DNA of 64,000 bases from Girardinichthys multiradiatus (Eukaryota > Chordata > Actinopteri > Cyprinodontiformes > Goodeidae), in the NCBI RefSeq assembly GCF_021462225.1, contig NC_061795.1, positions 3,115,001-3,179,000 of the forward strand, written 5' to 3'. Shown one piece after another: positions 23,311-34,745 of this stretch. The notes beneath the pieces were generated by a model. That model was not told where the DNA came from. It did no database searches and worked only from the letters and a program-made list of their open reading frames with translations. Each line of letters starts with the position of its first letter. Position 1 is the stretch's first letter. The position numbers and the translations under genes are program-made.

Positions 23311-25975
23311 AAATGTAAAGGAGGTGGACTGGCAGTATTTGTGAACAGATGGTGTAATCCAGGACATGTTACTGTGAAGTGTCATCTCTGCAGTCCAGAT
23401 ATTGAACTGTTGGCAGTAAGGTTTTGTCCATATTATTTACCCAGAGAGTTCACCAGTGTTATTTTGGCAACAGTATATGTTCCACCTTTAGCTGTTGCCG
23501 ACACTGCATGTAATGCCATCAGCTCAGTTGTTGCTAAGCTACAGACACAAAACCCCAATGCTTTTGTGGCAATTTCTGGTGATTTTAACCATGCTTCACT
23601 CTCTGCTACACTTCCAACGTTTCAACAGTTTGTCAGCTGCTCTACCAGAGAAAACAAAACGTTGAATTTCTTTTATCCAAATGTCAAGGACTCATACATC
23701 TCTACAGCAAGACCTCCTCTAGCAAATCAGATCACAATCTTGTTTTTCTCTGCTCGAAATATAAGCCCCTTGTTCAGAGACAACCTGTAATAAAGAGGAC
23801 TGTGAGAAAATGGTCACAGGAAGCTGAAGAAGCTCTGCAATGTTGCTTTGAGGCCACAGACTGGGACGCACTTTGCCACCCACATGGAGAGGACATCAAT
23901 GCCATGATTGAGTGTGTAACCGACTATATAAACTTCTGTGTGGATAACATCATCCCCACCAGAACCGTGAGATGCTTCCCCAACAACAAACCTTGGATCA
24001 CCAGTGACCTGAAGGACCTGCTCAACAAGAAAAAAAGAGCCTTCAGAGAGGGAGACAGAGAATTATTTAGGGGTATACAGAAGCAACTTAAAGTCAAGAT
24101 AAGAGACAGCAAGGAGGTGTACAAGAAGAAGCTGGAGAGCAAGCTCCAGCAAAACAATATCAGAGATGTGTGGTCAGGGATGAAGAAGATCACAGGCTTC
24201 AAGCAGAAGGATGATCAGACCGATGGAGGTCTGGACAGAACCAATGAACTGAACACATTCTTCAATAGGTTCAGTTCAGAAACAAGCTCAGCATCCTCCT
24301 CTCCAGGTCACAGCCAAACAGACATCCCACTCTCCTTTGACCCACAGCTGTCCAGTAACACCTCAAATGTTTTATCTTCCACCTCAGCCCTAGACCCTTC
24401 TGCTTCTACATGTTTGCCTTCAACCATATCTGACACATACTTTAAGTCACCACCCTAGAGGGCAAACTCCTGTAATTAACTACTAAACATTTTTACTATT
24501 TGTCCCATTAGAGCCCAAACTTCAGTGGATTTTATTAGGATTTTATGTGATAAACGAACACAACCATATCAGAAGATGCTGATGCTTCCTTTGCCACACC
24601 CCCTTCCACCTGTGTGTCTCAAGAAGTAAGGTGAAGAGACAATTGGAAAGACTGAACTGGAATAAGGCTGCAGGTCCAGATGGTGTCAGCCATAGAGTCT
24701 TGAAGGTCTGTGCAGAGCAGCTCTGTGGGATTCTGCAGCACCACTTCAACCTTAGCCTGGCCCAGAAGAAGGTTCCGGTGTTGTGGAAGACCTCCTGTCT
24801 TGTTCCGGTACCAAAGAAAACTCACCCATCAGTCCTCAATGACATGAAGGTCTGTGGAGTTGGAGTTGAAGATGCCATCATACACCTGCTTCAACAAACC
24901 CACTGTCATCTGGACAAAGCCAGCAGCACTGTGAGGATCATGTTCTTTGATTTCTCCAGTGCATTTAATACAATCCAACCTGATTTGCTTTGTCAGAAAC
25001 TCCAGAAGACTCAGGTGGAGGCCTCAACAATCTCCTGGATCAAAGACTACCTGACAAACAGACCAGAGTTTGTGAGACTGAAGGGTTGTGAGTCTAACCA
25101 GGTAGTCAGCAGCACAAGAGCACCACAGGGGACTGTACTGTCACCATTCCTTTTCACTCTGTACACCTCAGACCTCCAGTACAAGACAGACTCCTGTCAT
25201 CTGCAGAAATACTCGGATGATTCTGCAGTCGTGGGGTGGATCAGAGATGGACAAGAAGCTGAGTACAGGAAGGTGGTGGACCGCTTTGTGGCATGGTGTG
25301 GAAACAATCATCTCGTTTTGAACGTGACTAATACAAAGGAGAAGATTGTAGATTTTAAGAGAAACAGGAAGAGGTCGAACAATATTTCCATCATGGGAGA
25401 AGAGGTGGAGGTGGTGGAGGAGTATAAATACCTCGGTCTTCACCAAGACAACAGACTAGAGTGGAGATGCAACTGTGAAGCCATCTACAAGAAGGGACAG
25501 AGCAGACTGTACTTCTTGAGGAAGCTTAGGTCCTTTGGTGTTTGCAGCAAGATGCTGCATATCTTCTATAAGTCTGTTGTGGAGAGTCTGATCTCTTCTG
25601 CCATCATCTGCTGGGGAAGCAGCATCAGAACAAGGCACTTAAAAAAGCTCAACAAGCTGATAAGGAAGGCTGGCTCTGTTCTGGGGACTCCTCTGGAACC
25701 TCTGGAGATCATTGTGGAAAGACGGATTCTTCATAAAATGAAGAACATTATAGAGAACCCTGAGCATCCTCTTCATGAGACTGTCCTACAACAACAGAGT
25801 GTCTTCAGTCAGAGGCTTCTTCAGATCTGCTGTAAGACGGAGCGCTACAGGAGATCCTTCCTGCCCACAGCCATCAGCATCTACAACGGCTCTTTGAAGA
25901 AACCTTCATAATGAGCTACAACAACATTTAATTTCCCTTTGGGATTAATAAAGTATTTTTGAACTGAATTGAATT
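23311..25975 (+). pseudogene. Rex1/Babar (CR1-clade) LINE, long but broken copy
   Basis: Encodes a former endonuclease-RT protein. The endonuclease part (23341-23790) has LLAVRFCPYYLPREF, AISGDFNHASLS and a damaged final box (NQITILFFS in place of SDH). A stop and shift near 23790 separate it from the linker block 23802-24458. The RT block (24631-25911, 426 codons open) has NKAAGPDGVSHRVLK, FFDFSSAFNTIQPDLL, APQGTVLSPFLFTLYTSD, YSDDSAVVG and YKYLGLHQDN. The SDD in place of ADD is normal for Rex1. The segment after VLNDMKV lacks about 40 residues carrying the usual YRPVALT motif, an in-frame deletion. A 130-bp insert sits at 24431-24560. The 3' end is TTTCCCTTTGGGATTAATAA with GAATTGAATTGAA. 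Sequence near 24953 and 25499 resembles the published Rex1 primer sites as I recall them. Confidence 0.9.
24431..24560 (+). repeat. 130-bp insertion in Rex1 with 10-bp target duplication
   Basis: Flanked by CAACCATATC on both sides (24421-24430 and 24561-24570). Removing the insert and one copy of the 10-mer gives the collinear Rex1 reading frame (CLPSTIS, then EDADASFATPP). The insert matches 22388-22517, begins TG and ends CA, and has no poly-A or inverted ends. It introduces a stop into the LINE frame. Confidence 0.85.
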
Positions 25976-26797
25976 GAACTGAGATGATGGAGGAAGGATC
26001 TCTTTTTAAACACCGCAACAGTGCTGTGGCAGTCCATTGACGCTGGACGGACAGAACTCATCTATATCTAGTGGAAATTGCTAAAACATGTGTTTGCAGG
26101 CGCATGCATCTGTTCGCAGAACTGAATGACTGTGCCTGTAAATACATGCCACTCATCTCTGTCTCTTTGGCTTTGGGAGGCTTCTAATACAAGGCTCATT
26201 TACACAGGCTGATCGCTGCACTGTGTGGCATGCCCCGACACAGCACACAGGCTGCGGAAAGCAGAACAAGCATCAGTAATTGTTGTTAGGGGCGGTGGGA
26301 CGGGGAGTTGTTGCAAAGGGCCTTCCAATGCCTGATTGTGTCACTTTTCTTAAACGTGATTATGACTGAGCCTCATCCCACAAGCTGAACATGTCATCTT
26401 GGTCGCAGAGCTGAGTGCTTTTGTACTGAAAACAGAAAAAATCTGGAATCCAGCCTTGGTGGTTTTATCAGAAAGGCGTTCTGGGAGATGAGTTATCTAA
26501 GTGCCGTGTGTGAGAAACACTGACATTAATCTTTAATTAAAGCTTTTACAATTTTGGACAATGTGCCTGACACTGTGAGAGTCACTGCGGGGGACAGATA
26601 TCCATGGTTAGCACTGGAGCGGGCCGGGCTATCTTCTGTTGAGCTCATTTTGTCAAAGCCCTATTATTATGCCAAGAGTCTGATTACACAAATAAAGAGC
26701 TGAACAAAGAGTAAACGGGAAATAAACACAACACAGGTGAGGTAAACAATAACTGAAAACAGATTTTTCAAAAGAAATCCAAAAAGGATGGACAGCT
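25976..26797. other. High-complexity unique block, possible conserved non-coding element
   Basis: Mixed composition, no transposon text, with words such as TTAATCTTTAATTAAAGCTT (26527-26546) and TGATTGTGTCAC. No coding frame. The conserved-element idea is inference from sequence texture only. Confidence 0.3.
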
Positions 26798-28668
26798 GCA
26801 GTGACTTGCAACATATTCATACTCCTTCCATCTATGCACATTATTTCTCCAATTTCTGGGGGATTTTATGGAATACACAAACAAAAAATAGAGCAAAACT
26901 GTGAAGAAAATAGAACGTATATATATTTAGATTTTTTTGCAAATGAAAACCTGAAAAGTCCAACAACCATTTGTATTCAGACTCCTTTATTTTGGCTATC
27001 CTAAATATTGTGCAGATAAGCCAGTTACTTTCAGAAGTCTTTTTAGTAAACACAGTACACATTTGTTTAATTTAATCACAGTTTAAATGCAGCTGAAAGG
27101 AACATTGGTGAACAAACAGCATCACAAAGACCAAGAAACACAGAATATCCTAAGATTTAAATATATATCTCTGTTCAGTCTACCACCCAAATCTGGAAAA
27201 AGGTATGACACAAATGCAAACACATAAATTGACAGGCCTTTAAAGAAAGCTCGGAGAAGCAGCCAGAAGACCTGTGGTAACTCTGGAGGAGCTGCACAGA
27301 TCCACCGTTTAGGTGACAGAATCTGTTGGCAGAACTGTTAGTTGTGCACTCCACACATTTGGTCTTTATGGAAAGGTGGCAAGAAGTAGTAAAAGAAAAC
27401 CATAAGATTTCCTGCTTTTCCTTTCCCCCCTCAGCCGTCTAAGAGATCCAGGAAACGTGGAAGAAGATGCTCTGGTCAGATGTGAGCATATTTTGACTTT
27501 TTGACCTACAGAATGGAACTAATCCCAGAAATATTCACACCCTTCGCATATTTAGGTTTAAAGTAATCTATTAATTTTACCAAAATCTTTCATCTGACTG
27601 GATGTAACATAAATGCTTTGGTGTGGCTCAGAGTCCCAACTTGGATGTGATAGAGATTCTTTGGAGGGAACTAAAGGTTAGAGTGATGACACAGAGGGCC
27701 TACTAACCTCAAAGAATTTACACTACCATTGGAAACATGCAAAAAGATGATCATCAATCATAAAAATTTTTTTGAATACTCTAATGCCAATAAAGATTTT
27801 TCTACTGATCATGGAGGATTTACATCATTTTCGACATGCCATTTTTTTAAGAAACTGTAAAAACTCAGATTTATCTAAATACATATTGCTTTTACATTGT
27901 TTTAAAATCTTGTGAGATAACCATGTCACATTTCTTGTCACAAATTAACTTTTCAATTGAATTAAACCAATTTTACATTTAAATCTGCAGGGTTCTGAAT
28001 AATTCTGGGCTTACATGTAGAATACATTTGACTAATTGGCACTAAAATTGAAATTAGACTGACTTGTATTACGTTTAAAATCTAATCAGACAATGTGTCA
28101 TCAATCTACAAAGTCCGTAAGATTGTTTTGTACTTATATGTAGCTTATGTATTGTACATTTCAGTATAAATGGAAAAAAAATAAATTAGTTTTCTTATAT
28201 ACTGCCTTCAGATAAGATTTGTTGTGAGGTGGTGCAATATAAATAAACTTTATTTAAAATGAAAGTTAAAGCAAGCCATATTTTAATTGTAGAGTGGCCC
28301 AATCAAAGTCTAGACCTAAATCAAATTCAGAATCTGACGTAAGACATGCAAACTGCTCTTCACAGACACTGTCCATCCAGTTTGACAGAGGTTGAGATTA
28401 TTTGCAACATAAAATGGGCAAAAGTGTCAGTCTGTAGATGTGCAAGGATGCCAGAGACATATCTCAATGACTCAGGGAACTGTAGCTTGGCTCTGGAGGG
28501 CTGAATAGAAATGCATGCCAAACTTTTTAGATTTATATTTGCAAAAACCTGAAAACCACTCATTTTCTTACCACTTTACAAGTATGTGATTATTGGTTTA
28601 CTGCATAAAACACCATTACAATATATTGACGTTTGTGGTTATAATATGCTAAAGAAGCTCAATATCAA
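26798..28668 (+). mobile_element. Tc1 family F fossil, nearly full span, with internal insertion
   Basis: The left end 'cagtgacttgcaacatattc' (26798) and right end 'tgtggttataatatgctaaa' (28633) are the family's decayed terminal repeats. Transposase remnants are seen at 27250-27480 ('ggtaactctggaggagctgc', 'gatgctctggtcagatgtga') and 28280-28500 ('gtggcccaatcaaagtctag'). The middle (about 27545-28262) is foreign and ends in an L2-like tail. No frame is open. Confidence 0.75.
28195..28262 (+). mobile_element. Decayed L2-like 3' tail inside the Tc1 fossil
   Basis: 'tttgttgtgaggtggtgcaa' then TATAAATAAA matches the L2 end GGCGCTATATAAATAAA with changes. It probably marks the right border of an old LINE insertion. 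Confidence 0.5.
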
Positions 28669-29811
28669 ACCCGACCCAGAGAAAATGTTGGCAGAGTATA
28701 TGTTGCTGTAAAAGCTCCTGATGTGTGAAAATAACTCCATGCTACATTAAAATAAATAATTCCTTGTCTCTTAAGCTTTTGTTTCGGTAAGTGGCTGCAT
28801 ATTTTTCATCTAAGAATCCAAGTGATAAACCTGCTGGCAAACGCTGCGCTTTCCAGCTTCACCCGTGTTTTGACAGCTGCTGCCTGTGTGATGTTCCACA
28901 AAATGTCCCCGAGACGCAACCTGCTTCTGTCTGGTTGAAGACTCACATGAAAACAGACAAGTCTCCGGTTAAACGAAATGAGACTTAGGTAATTATTTTG
29001 ATTACTTCTTCCACTGCTCCCAGTTGGATAAAAGCATTACAAATATGAAAGTGAGGGCTTTTAGGGGATTGAGGAAGAAAAGATGGAGCAAAAGTAGGAG
29101 CGCTTCTCCCAGTGGCGAATTTTGCCTGCTGGCAGCAGTGAGACACAGACGGGACGGTGGTGGAAAAGACTCGGGAGGAAATGAAGGGGTCATACCTTTG
29201 TGAAGCAAAACAATTGGGAGCTATTAAACTCATTCGCTGTAGGGGCTATTCACTACAGGAGACTAAAGACAGCTTCAACTCTTCTTGTAGCTCCATTCCT
29301 TTATCCTGCTTCCTTAGGAAGATCCTGGAAATGCCACAGGGATATGGTAAAGAGACACATAGTGTTCAACACTGCAAGAAAATAAAAGGAATCTCTGAAG
29401 TTGTCTGCATCACACTGCAGTCAGTGGTTGCGCTTCACTGCTGCAGCAACTACACACCCCTATTAAAATGCTAGTTTATTTTTTTTATAAATGTAAAATA
29501 TGAAACCCTGATAAATCATTCCAAAACGTTTTCCACCTTCAGTGTAACTTTATCCTGTTTATTTCAAATGAAATGTAAACAAATCTGTTTTCAGCAGTAT
29601 GTCCATGCTCAAACTAATACTTTGATGAAGCAGCTTTTGAGTCAAATTTAAGATTTAGTCTTCTTTGGAGGAAGACTGTCAGCATCCCACATCTTTAAAC
29701 AATATTTGCAAAAACTATCTTGCTAAAGTTAAAACTATCAGATTGTGAGGACATCTCTTGTTTACAGCCCTCTTTAGTGGGCCCTGGCTCTGGCTAGATC
29801 ATTCTGAACTT
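28669..29811. other. No feature seen
   Basis: ORFs at 28791-28988 and 29157-29474 have no domain or splice context. Composition is mixed, and no repeat ends are visible. Confidence 0.4.
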
Positions 29812-30272
29812 TAATTTCAAACTGAAAAGACTCACAAAGAGAGGGTTGGCAATAAGAAAAGTTTGATTGATGTGAAATTACATAATTATATCTATGGCAC
29901 TTGGACCTGGGAGGAAGACATGAATGCTGTGAATGATATGAGCTAGGATGAACATTTGTAAGGCGTAGATTTAGAGATGTCTTCCCCCCGATCCGACACT
30001 GGTGGTGGATTGGCGGCAAGGGAGCGAGGAAGACAGGAGTAGATGTGAAGGAAGATGGTGGACGTGGGGTGGAGGAGGAATGAGCTCAGCTGACAAGCGA
30101 GGATGAACACAGCCAAAGGTCCTTTAAAAACCAGGCGTCGGAAGGTGATTGGATGATGAATCAGGTGGACAGGATGCTGATGGGAAGGCCGGGAGACGCA
30201 CAGGGAAGTCATTGGACGGTGGAGATGGCGAGGGTGAGTCTTTCATTCTGAATTTTTGTTTAAACTCCATTT
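29812..30272 (-). mobile_element. Unclassified repeat, short (internally deleted) copy
   Basis: Shares about 180 bp at its left (ACTGAAAAGACTCACAAAG to GATGTCTTCCCCCC) and about 190 bp at its right (AATGAGCTCAGCTGACAAGC to GTCTTTCATTCTGAAT) with the two ends of the 4.4-kb copy at 32672-37080. The middle is 90 bp of other sequence. The pattern of shared ends with a missing centre is that of a transposon and its deletion derivative. Inner edges carry an imperfect inverted match (TTCAGAATGAAAGACTC against TTCAAACTGAAAAGACTC). Orientation is set by the possible ORF in the long copy. Confidence 0.65.
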
Positions 30273-30379
30273 TCCAAACATGAAGTAATTCTTTTGTGAT
30301 TTTAACACCTGCTTGGACTTTTTCAGCTTCTTAGCAGACACCTGAAGGTTGTAGAGTAAATATTATTGGTATTTGGAAC

Positions 30380-31290
30380 TATTAATTCTATATAATGACA
30401 ACTTTCACTCTCTGCTACCTTCTCATACTACTTTCCAATTTTGCATCATTTATTGTTGTTTCAGCTTTTAACTCTATGTTGTCTCGCTGTTTTTTTCTCT
30501 TCCTAGAAGCTACATTTGACCTGGCTCTGTGTTTAGCTGTGGCACCTTCCTGGAGGGGGACATTGGTTGAGCTGCTGCCAACAACTTAATGCTCTCCTTA
30601 TACAAATGATCCATTTGGCCCTGTCTTTCAGTGTTTAACGCTGTTTCTCCTAGATATAGCTACTGGCTGAGCTTCTACTGTGACTAACTGTATGTGCTCT
30701 CTTTCATCCTCTTGACTTGAAAACTGGCTCAGAGTTCATCTGCTTAGTTGTCTTTCTCTCTTAGATTATGCCACTAAAGGAGCTATAACCATTAATGTTT
30801 CACTTTTCTTTCCTATAGAAAGTACTCCTGGATCAGTGCTTCTGTGTTCTTTTTGTGTCTCTGCTCTGTTCTCTCAAACCCCCAGTCAGTCATGGCTGAT
30901 GGCCGCTCACACTGAGCCTGGTTCTACTGGAGGTTTCTTCCTGTTACAAGGGAGTTTTTCCTCTCCACTGTCGCTACATGCATGCTCAGTATGAGGGACT
31001 GCTGAAAAGTCAATACAAGTGACTTTCCACTGTCTCTACATGCTCATCCAGGTGGAGTGAATGCTGCAAGTCATTGACGTGATGCAATCTGCTGGGTTTC
31101 CTTGGTCAGAAACATTCTTCACCAATTTGAATAATAAACTAAAGTATTAGTATAAGTAATAGTTAGGATTAATTGGAATGTATGTCCCTGACTTAAAATC
31201 TGTACGATTCAATTGAATTGACTTTGTAAAGTGCCTTGAGATGATATGTGTTGTGAATTGGCACTATATAAATAGAACTGAATTGAATTG
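30380..31290 (+). mobile_element. L2-type LINE, 3'-end fragment c
   Basis: The longest 3' untranslated portion of the three L2 fragments. It includes 'gacctggctctgtgtttagc' near 30519, the block shared with fragments a and b from about 30820, and the terminal GTGCCTTGAGATGATATGTG, then CACTATATAAATAGAACTGA with TTGAA units at 31280-31290. No RT codons. The upstream border is uncertain. Confidence 0.8.
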
Positions 31291-31295
31291 AAATA

Positions 31296-31505
31296 ACAAT
31301 ACATGGTGCCAACACCATGTTTCACTGTGGATATAGTGTTCTTTCAGTAAAGTGAGGTGTTGCTTTGTTCCAAACATACATTTTGGACGTCCAAATGTTT
31401 AAGTCTGGTTTCATCAAGCCAAAATATTTTCTCCCTCTCCCATGTACACTGGGGAGTTGGCATGCCCATATGTTGAGAAGGTGACCCCTGCTTGCTTCTG
31501 AGGAC
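31296..31505 (-). mobile_element. Tc1/mariner fossil fragment
   Basis: 'acaccatgtttcactgtgga', 'ggtttcatcaagccaaaata' and the Cys/Trp-rich context are the minus-strand text of a Tc1-type catalytic core (heart of the transposase between the first and second Asp). It is short and has no ends. Confidence 0.5.
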
Positions 31506-31739
31506 AGATAGGTTGGGTAAAGTGTTTTTTACTGTACTGCAATGCATTTTGTCCCGCCCCAGAAACTCATTTGGTGAAGGGGCAGCAGAAGGAGGAGTGC
31601 CCTATTCAGGCAAAAACTGCCACTGGAAACTATTCCATATCTAAACGGCTTTAGGTTCGATTGATCAGAGTAGGAAGTATTGCTCAAAATCTACCCAATG
31701 GTCCAAATTGTGGAAATTATCAGCTGACCTGGTAGAAAG
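31506..31739. other. No feature seen
   Basis: Short spacer between two repeat fragments. Confidence 0.35.
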
Positions 31740-32198
31740 TAAAAAGTCCAGACCCCAGAATGCTGCCGGCTAGACACCTTAATTGTGAGTAAAAGGTTTT
31801 ATTTTGATCGGAACAAAAACTCACTCTCAGGTGGAGGCAGGCAAACGTGAGCAGGTGACAGAGGGAACTGATCCGAAATGTTTCCGCAAGGAAAGAACAG
31901 AATGAAGGTGTATAAATGGAGCATGGCACAGGTGAAAAACAAAACTGATTAACATGGTACAGGTGGACCAAATGAAGCTAATTGCAAACAGACTGGAGAG
32001 AACACAACGTGGCTGGAGCAAAACAGAAATTCAAGGTTACAAACTAATCGGGAAAACATAACGTACAGAACGTGAACTAGAACACAAGAAACTAAAGCAT
32101 AGCCAGGAAAATAATAAACAGAAACAAGATCCAAAACGTAAACTGGAAGTAAGAATAATTAGAACCCAAACAAAGACCCAAACACCCCCAAATCTTGA
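31740..32198 (-). mobile_element. LTR-like block with TATA-like and poly(A)-like signals
   Basis: On the minus strand it begins TGTCAAGATTTGGGGGTG (32198), is C/T-rich, carries CCATTTATACACC (about 31916) and then AAAATAAAACC (about 31800) about 110 bp further on. That order of promoter then polyadenylation signal is what a solo LTR shows. The 3' border and target duplication were not found, so the type is uncertain. Confidence 0.4.
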
Positions 32199-32204
32199 CA
32201 CAGC

Positions 32205-32671
32205 CAGAAGAATGTGGGCCATAAGCAACATCTCAAAATTAACCTTCCAACAGACACTGCACACTGCTCGATTGCATGGATGTAGACTAAGAAGGAAGCC
32301 TCTTCTCCAGGTAAGGTAATCAAAGCCTGCTTGGCCTTTTTCAAGATCTCATCTGGAGATTGAGTAGACTGAAGACTGATCTTCTTTTTAGCAGTCAGAT
32401 TAAACAAAGATTGAATTGCTTGGTGTAATAAAGAACAAGAATTCAAACCCAAGAACACCATTCTCACAGCCAAGTATGATAGTGGGAACATAATACTTTG
32501 GAGGTGTTTTTCATTCAGAAGGATACGCAACTTAAAAAAAGTAAATGGCATTATAAAAATAGAAGACCACAGCAGAATTCTCAGGCAGCCTGCAGAGAAA
32601 CTTGGAGTAGGGTTACATTGGATAATTCTGGCACAATGACCCAAAACAAAAGTTCTAAATAAATGGTTAAC
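32205..32671 (+). mobile_element. Tc1-like fossil fragment
   Basis: 'gatgtagactaagaaggaag', 'ccaagtatgatagtgggaac' and 'actttggaggtgtttttcat' are plus-strand Tc1 transposase text (RRKPLL; the GGGS-MLWG-type segment). Stops throughout. It abuts the unclassified repeat at 32672. Confidence 0.55.
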
Positions 32672-33030
32672 TTGCAATTCAGTCTGAAAAGACTCACAAA
32701 GAAAGGGATGGCAATTAGAAAGGTTTTAATGATGTGAGATTACATGGTTATTTCTTTGGCGCTCAGACCTGGGAGGAAGACATGAATGCTGAGAATGACA
32801 TGAGCTAAGATGATCATTTGGTAAGGTTTAGATTTAGAGATGTCTTCCCCCCAAAATAAAGGCCAAGGCCGAGACGAGGCCTAATTGAGTACTAGAGGGG
32901 CATCTATCAGGAAGTAGAATGAAATAAGAAAGCAAGAGAGAAGGGAAAGCCGCGGGTAGGATTAAAGCAGAGAAAATAAATTTGTAAATAGCCTATAAAG
33001 CATGGAAAATAATAGGGAAGCAAAGCAGAT

Positions 33031-33209
33031 AATAGATCTGCTGTGATGGCAATGCAAGGTGATAGATATGCCGTGAGGGCAATGCAAGGTGATAGATATG
33101 CCGTGAGGGCAATGCAAGGTGATAGATATGCCGTGAGGGCAATGCATGATGATTATATGATTAGAGAGCAGTGCAAGATGATAGAAATGCCATGATGGCA
33201 ATGCATGAT
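33031..33209 (+). repeat. 30-bp minisatellite, about six units
   Basis: Unit GATAGATATGCCGTGAGGGC plus AATGCAAGGT. Three near-identical tandem units (33061-33146) are flanked by degenerate ones on both sides (33031-33060; 33180-33209). The unit is a multiple of three, so a minus-strand frame reads it as a 10-residue repeat, but no gene is implied. Confidence 0.9.
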
Positions 33210-34707
33210 AAAGTGTATATTCCACAGAGGATATACATATAAAGATATGGAATAAAGCTATGAACAGATCAGCTGAGCATAAGAATAGATAGATTGGGCA
33301 ATTAAGGAATAAATGCAGGAAATGACATGGTAATTAAAGGGAAGAAGGAGTATAAATGAAAAATAAGATGAAGAAATTTCGAAAACTATGGCATGCTGAA
33401 AATGCCATGAAAGAAATGCAGATGAAGATATGAAATAAAGCTATAATAAAGATCTATTAAATGGGTTTGGAAAATAAAACGTGAAGGCAGAAAGCAGGAC
33501 GGAGAATAAACCTAATCTAAATGAAGCTTAAGAAGACAAGGAATAATCGGCCTCCAATTAAAGAAAGACGAAACAAATAGAAAAGTACTTTTTGAAGAAC
33601 ATATGTGAGCTAGAGTGATGGAGAAAATTAGTCACAACTGACAGGTGCTGAAGGAAGAGTCCTGCAAAATGGAAACATGACGATTGAACAAAGCCAATGA
33701 TGGAGAAAGGCCAGTCACCACCAGGAATTGAAGGGAGCTGTTACCTGAGAATTGAGAAAACATTGAGCAGATAGAACAGAATGGAAATCTGGGCAAACAT
33801 AGAAGGAGAAGGATGAAAAAGACCAACGACCGGAGAGCGGCTGAGGAGAAACCTTGGGTCGCTGTAGTAGTGGCTGTTCCTATTCTGAAGAAATGGCCTG
33901 AAAACTGGCTGGGGGCATGATGCATTGAACTAGGACCTGCCTAAAATATTTCAGGAACGAGGATATGGACATGGGGCTCCTTCTGGCATGAGAAATGGGG
34001 GCATACGAAGGAAAAGGTTTGAAAGTAGAAACGGCTAAACCTGATAAATAATAGAATTCGGGTTGATATTAACAAGGATAAAGAGATGGATTCAATCAAA
34101 CCATAGGACTTTAAGAGGAGTAATTGGAGTAGAGTGATGGGCAGAGACGGCAGAAGACCTAGGAACTAAATAGAATAACCTAAAACACGATGAGCAGGAC
34201 TTGCCAAGATGCACCGGAGGTAAGGCATAATGCCTTAGAGGACGAGTGGCTTTGCCTAACGGGATCGAGCACTGCTGCATAATCAGATAAAGCGGCGATG
34301 CGCTTCTTCCAGAAATGCCCCAGATGCAGCAAGCTATAGAGTTGAGATGATCTCATGGAAAGCTGGGGATTCAAATTGGGAAAGGAAGGAGGCTTTACAT
34401 CAGTAACGGATTGCCCCGAGAAAACCCCCAAAATTCCACGGATTGAGCTACGTCCGTGTAAATGACCTTACTAATATTGACTGTTCATAAATTGTTTCAT
34501 AAAAATTTGTTATCCAGAGGCAGCAGTAGCACAATTAGTATTTATGTTGAAACGCATAGTCTGGGGAGGTGCTGTAAACCACTGAACGGAGCAGTGCCAA
34601 CCCAGTGTGAGAGAAAGTGTGCTCCACAATTATCACGCGAAAAGATAGATCTGATGAATATGAAACAGGGAATAGTTTCTTAGCGCCTGGTTGATAAGGG
34701 AACAAGG

Positions 34708-34745
34708 TTGAATTTATTTATTCATTTATTTATTTATTTATTTTT
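34708..34745 (+). repeat. (TTTA)n microsatellite
   Basis: About nine units of TTTA with one TTCA interruption, inside the unclassified repeat. Confidence 0.9.

Noticed and set aside
28791..28988. Cys-rich 65-codon ORF as a small secreted protein
   Set aside because: No signal peptide pattern at the start and no conserved cysteine spacing; likely chance.
32159..32677. 172-codon minus-strand ORF
   Set aside because: Lies antisense to a Tc1 fossil and spans the junction with an LTR-like block; no domain.
33031..33209. Regular repeats as a CRISPR array
   Set aside because: Units are contiguous with no spacers, and the DNA is clearly vertebrate.
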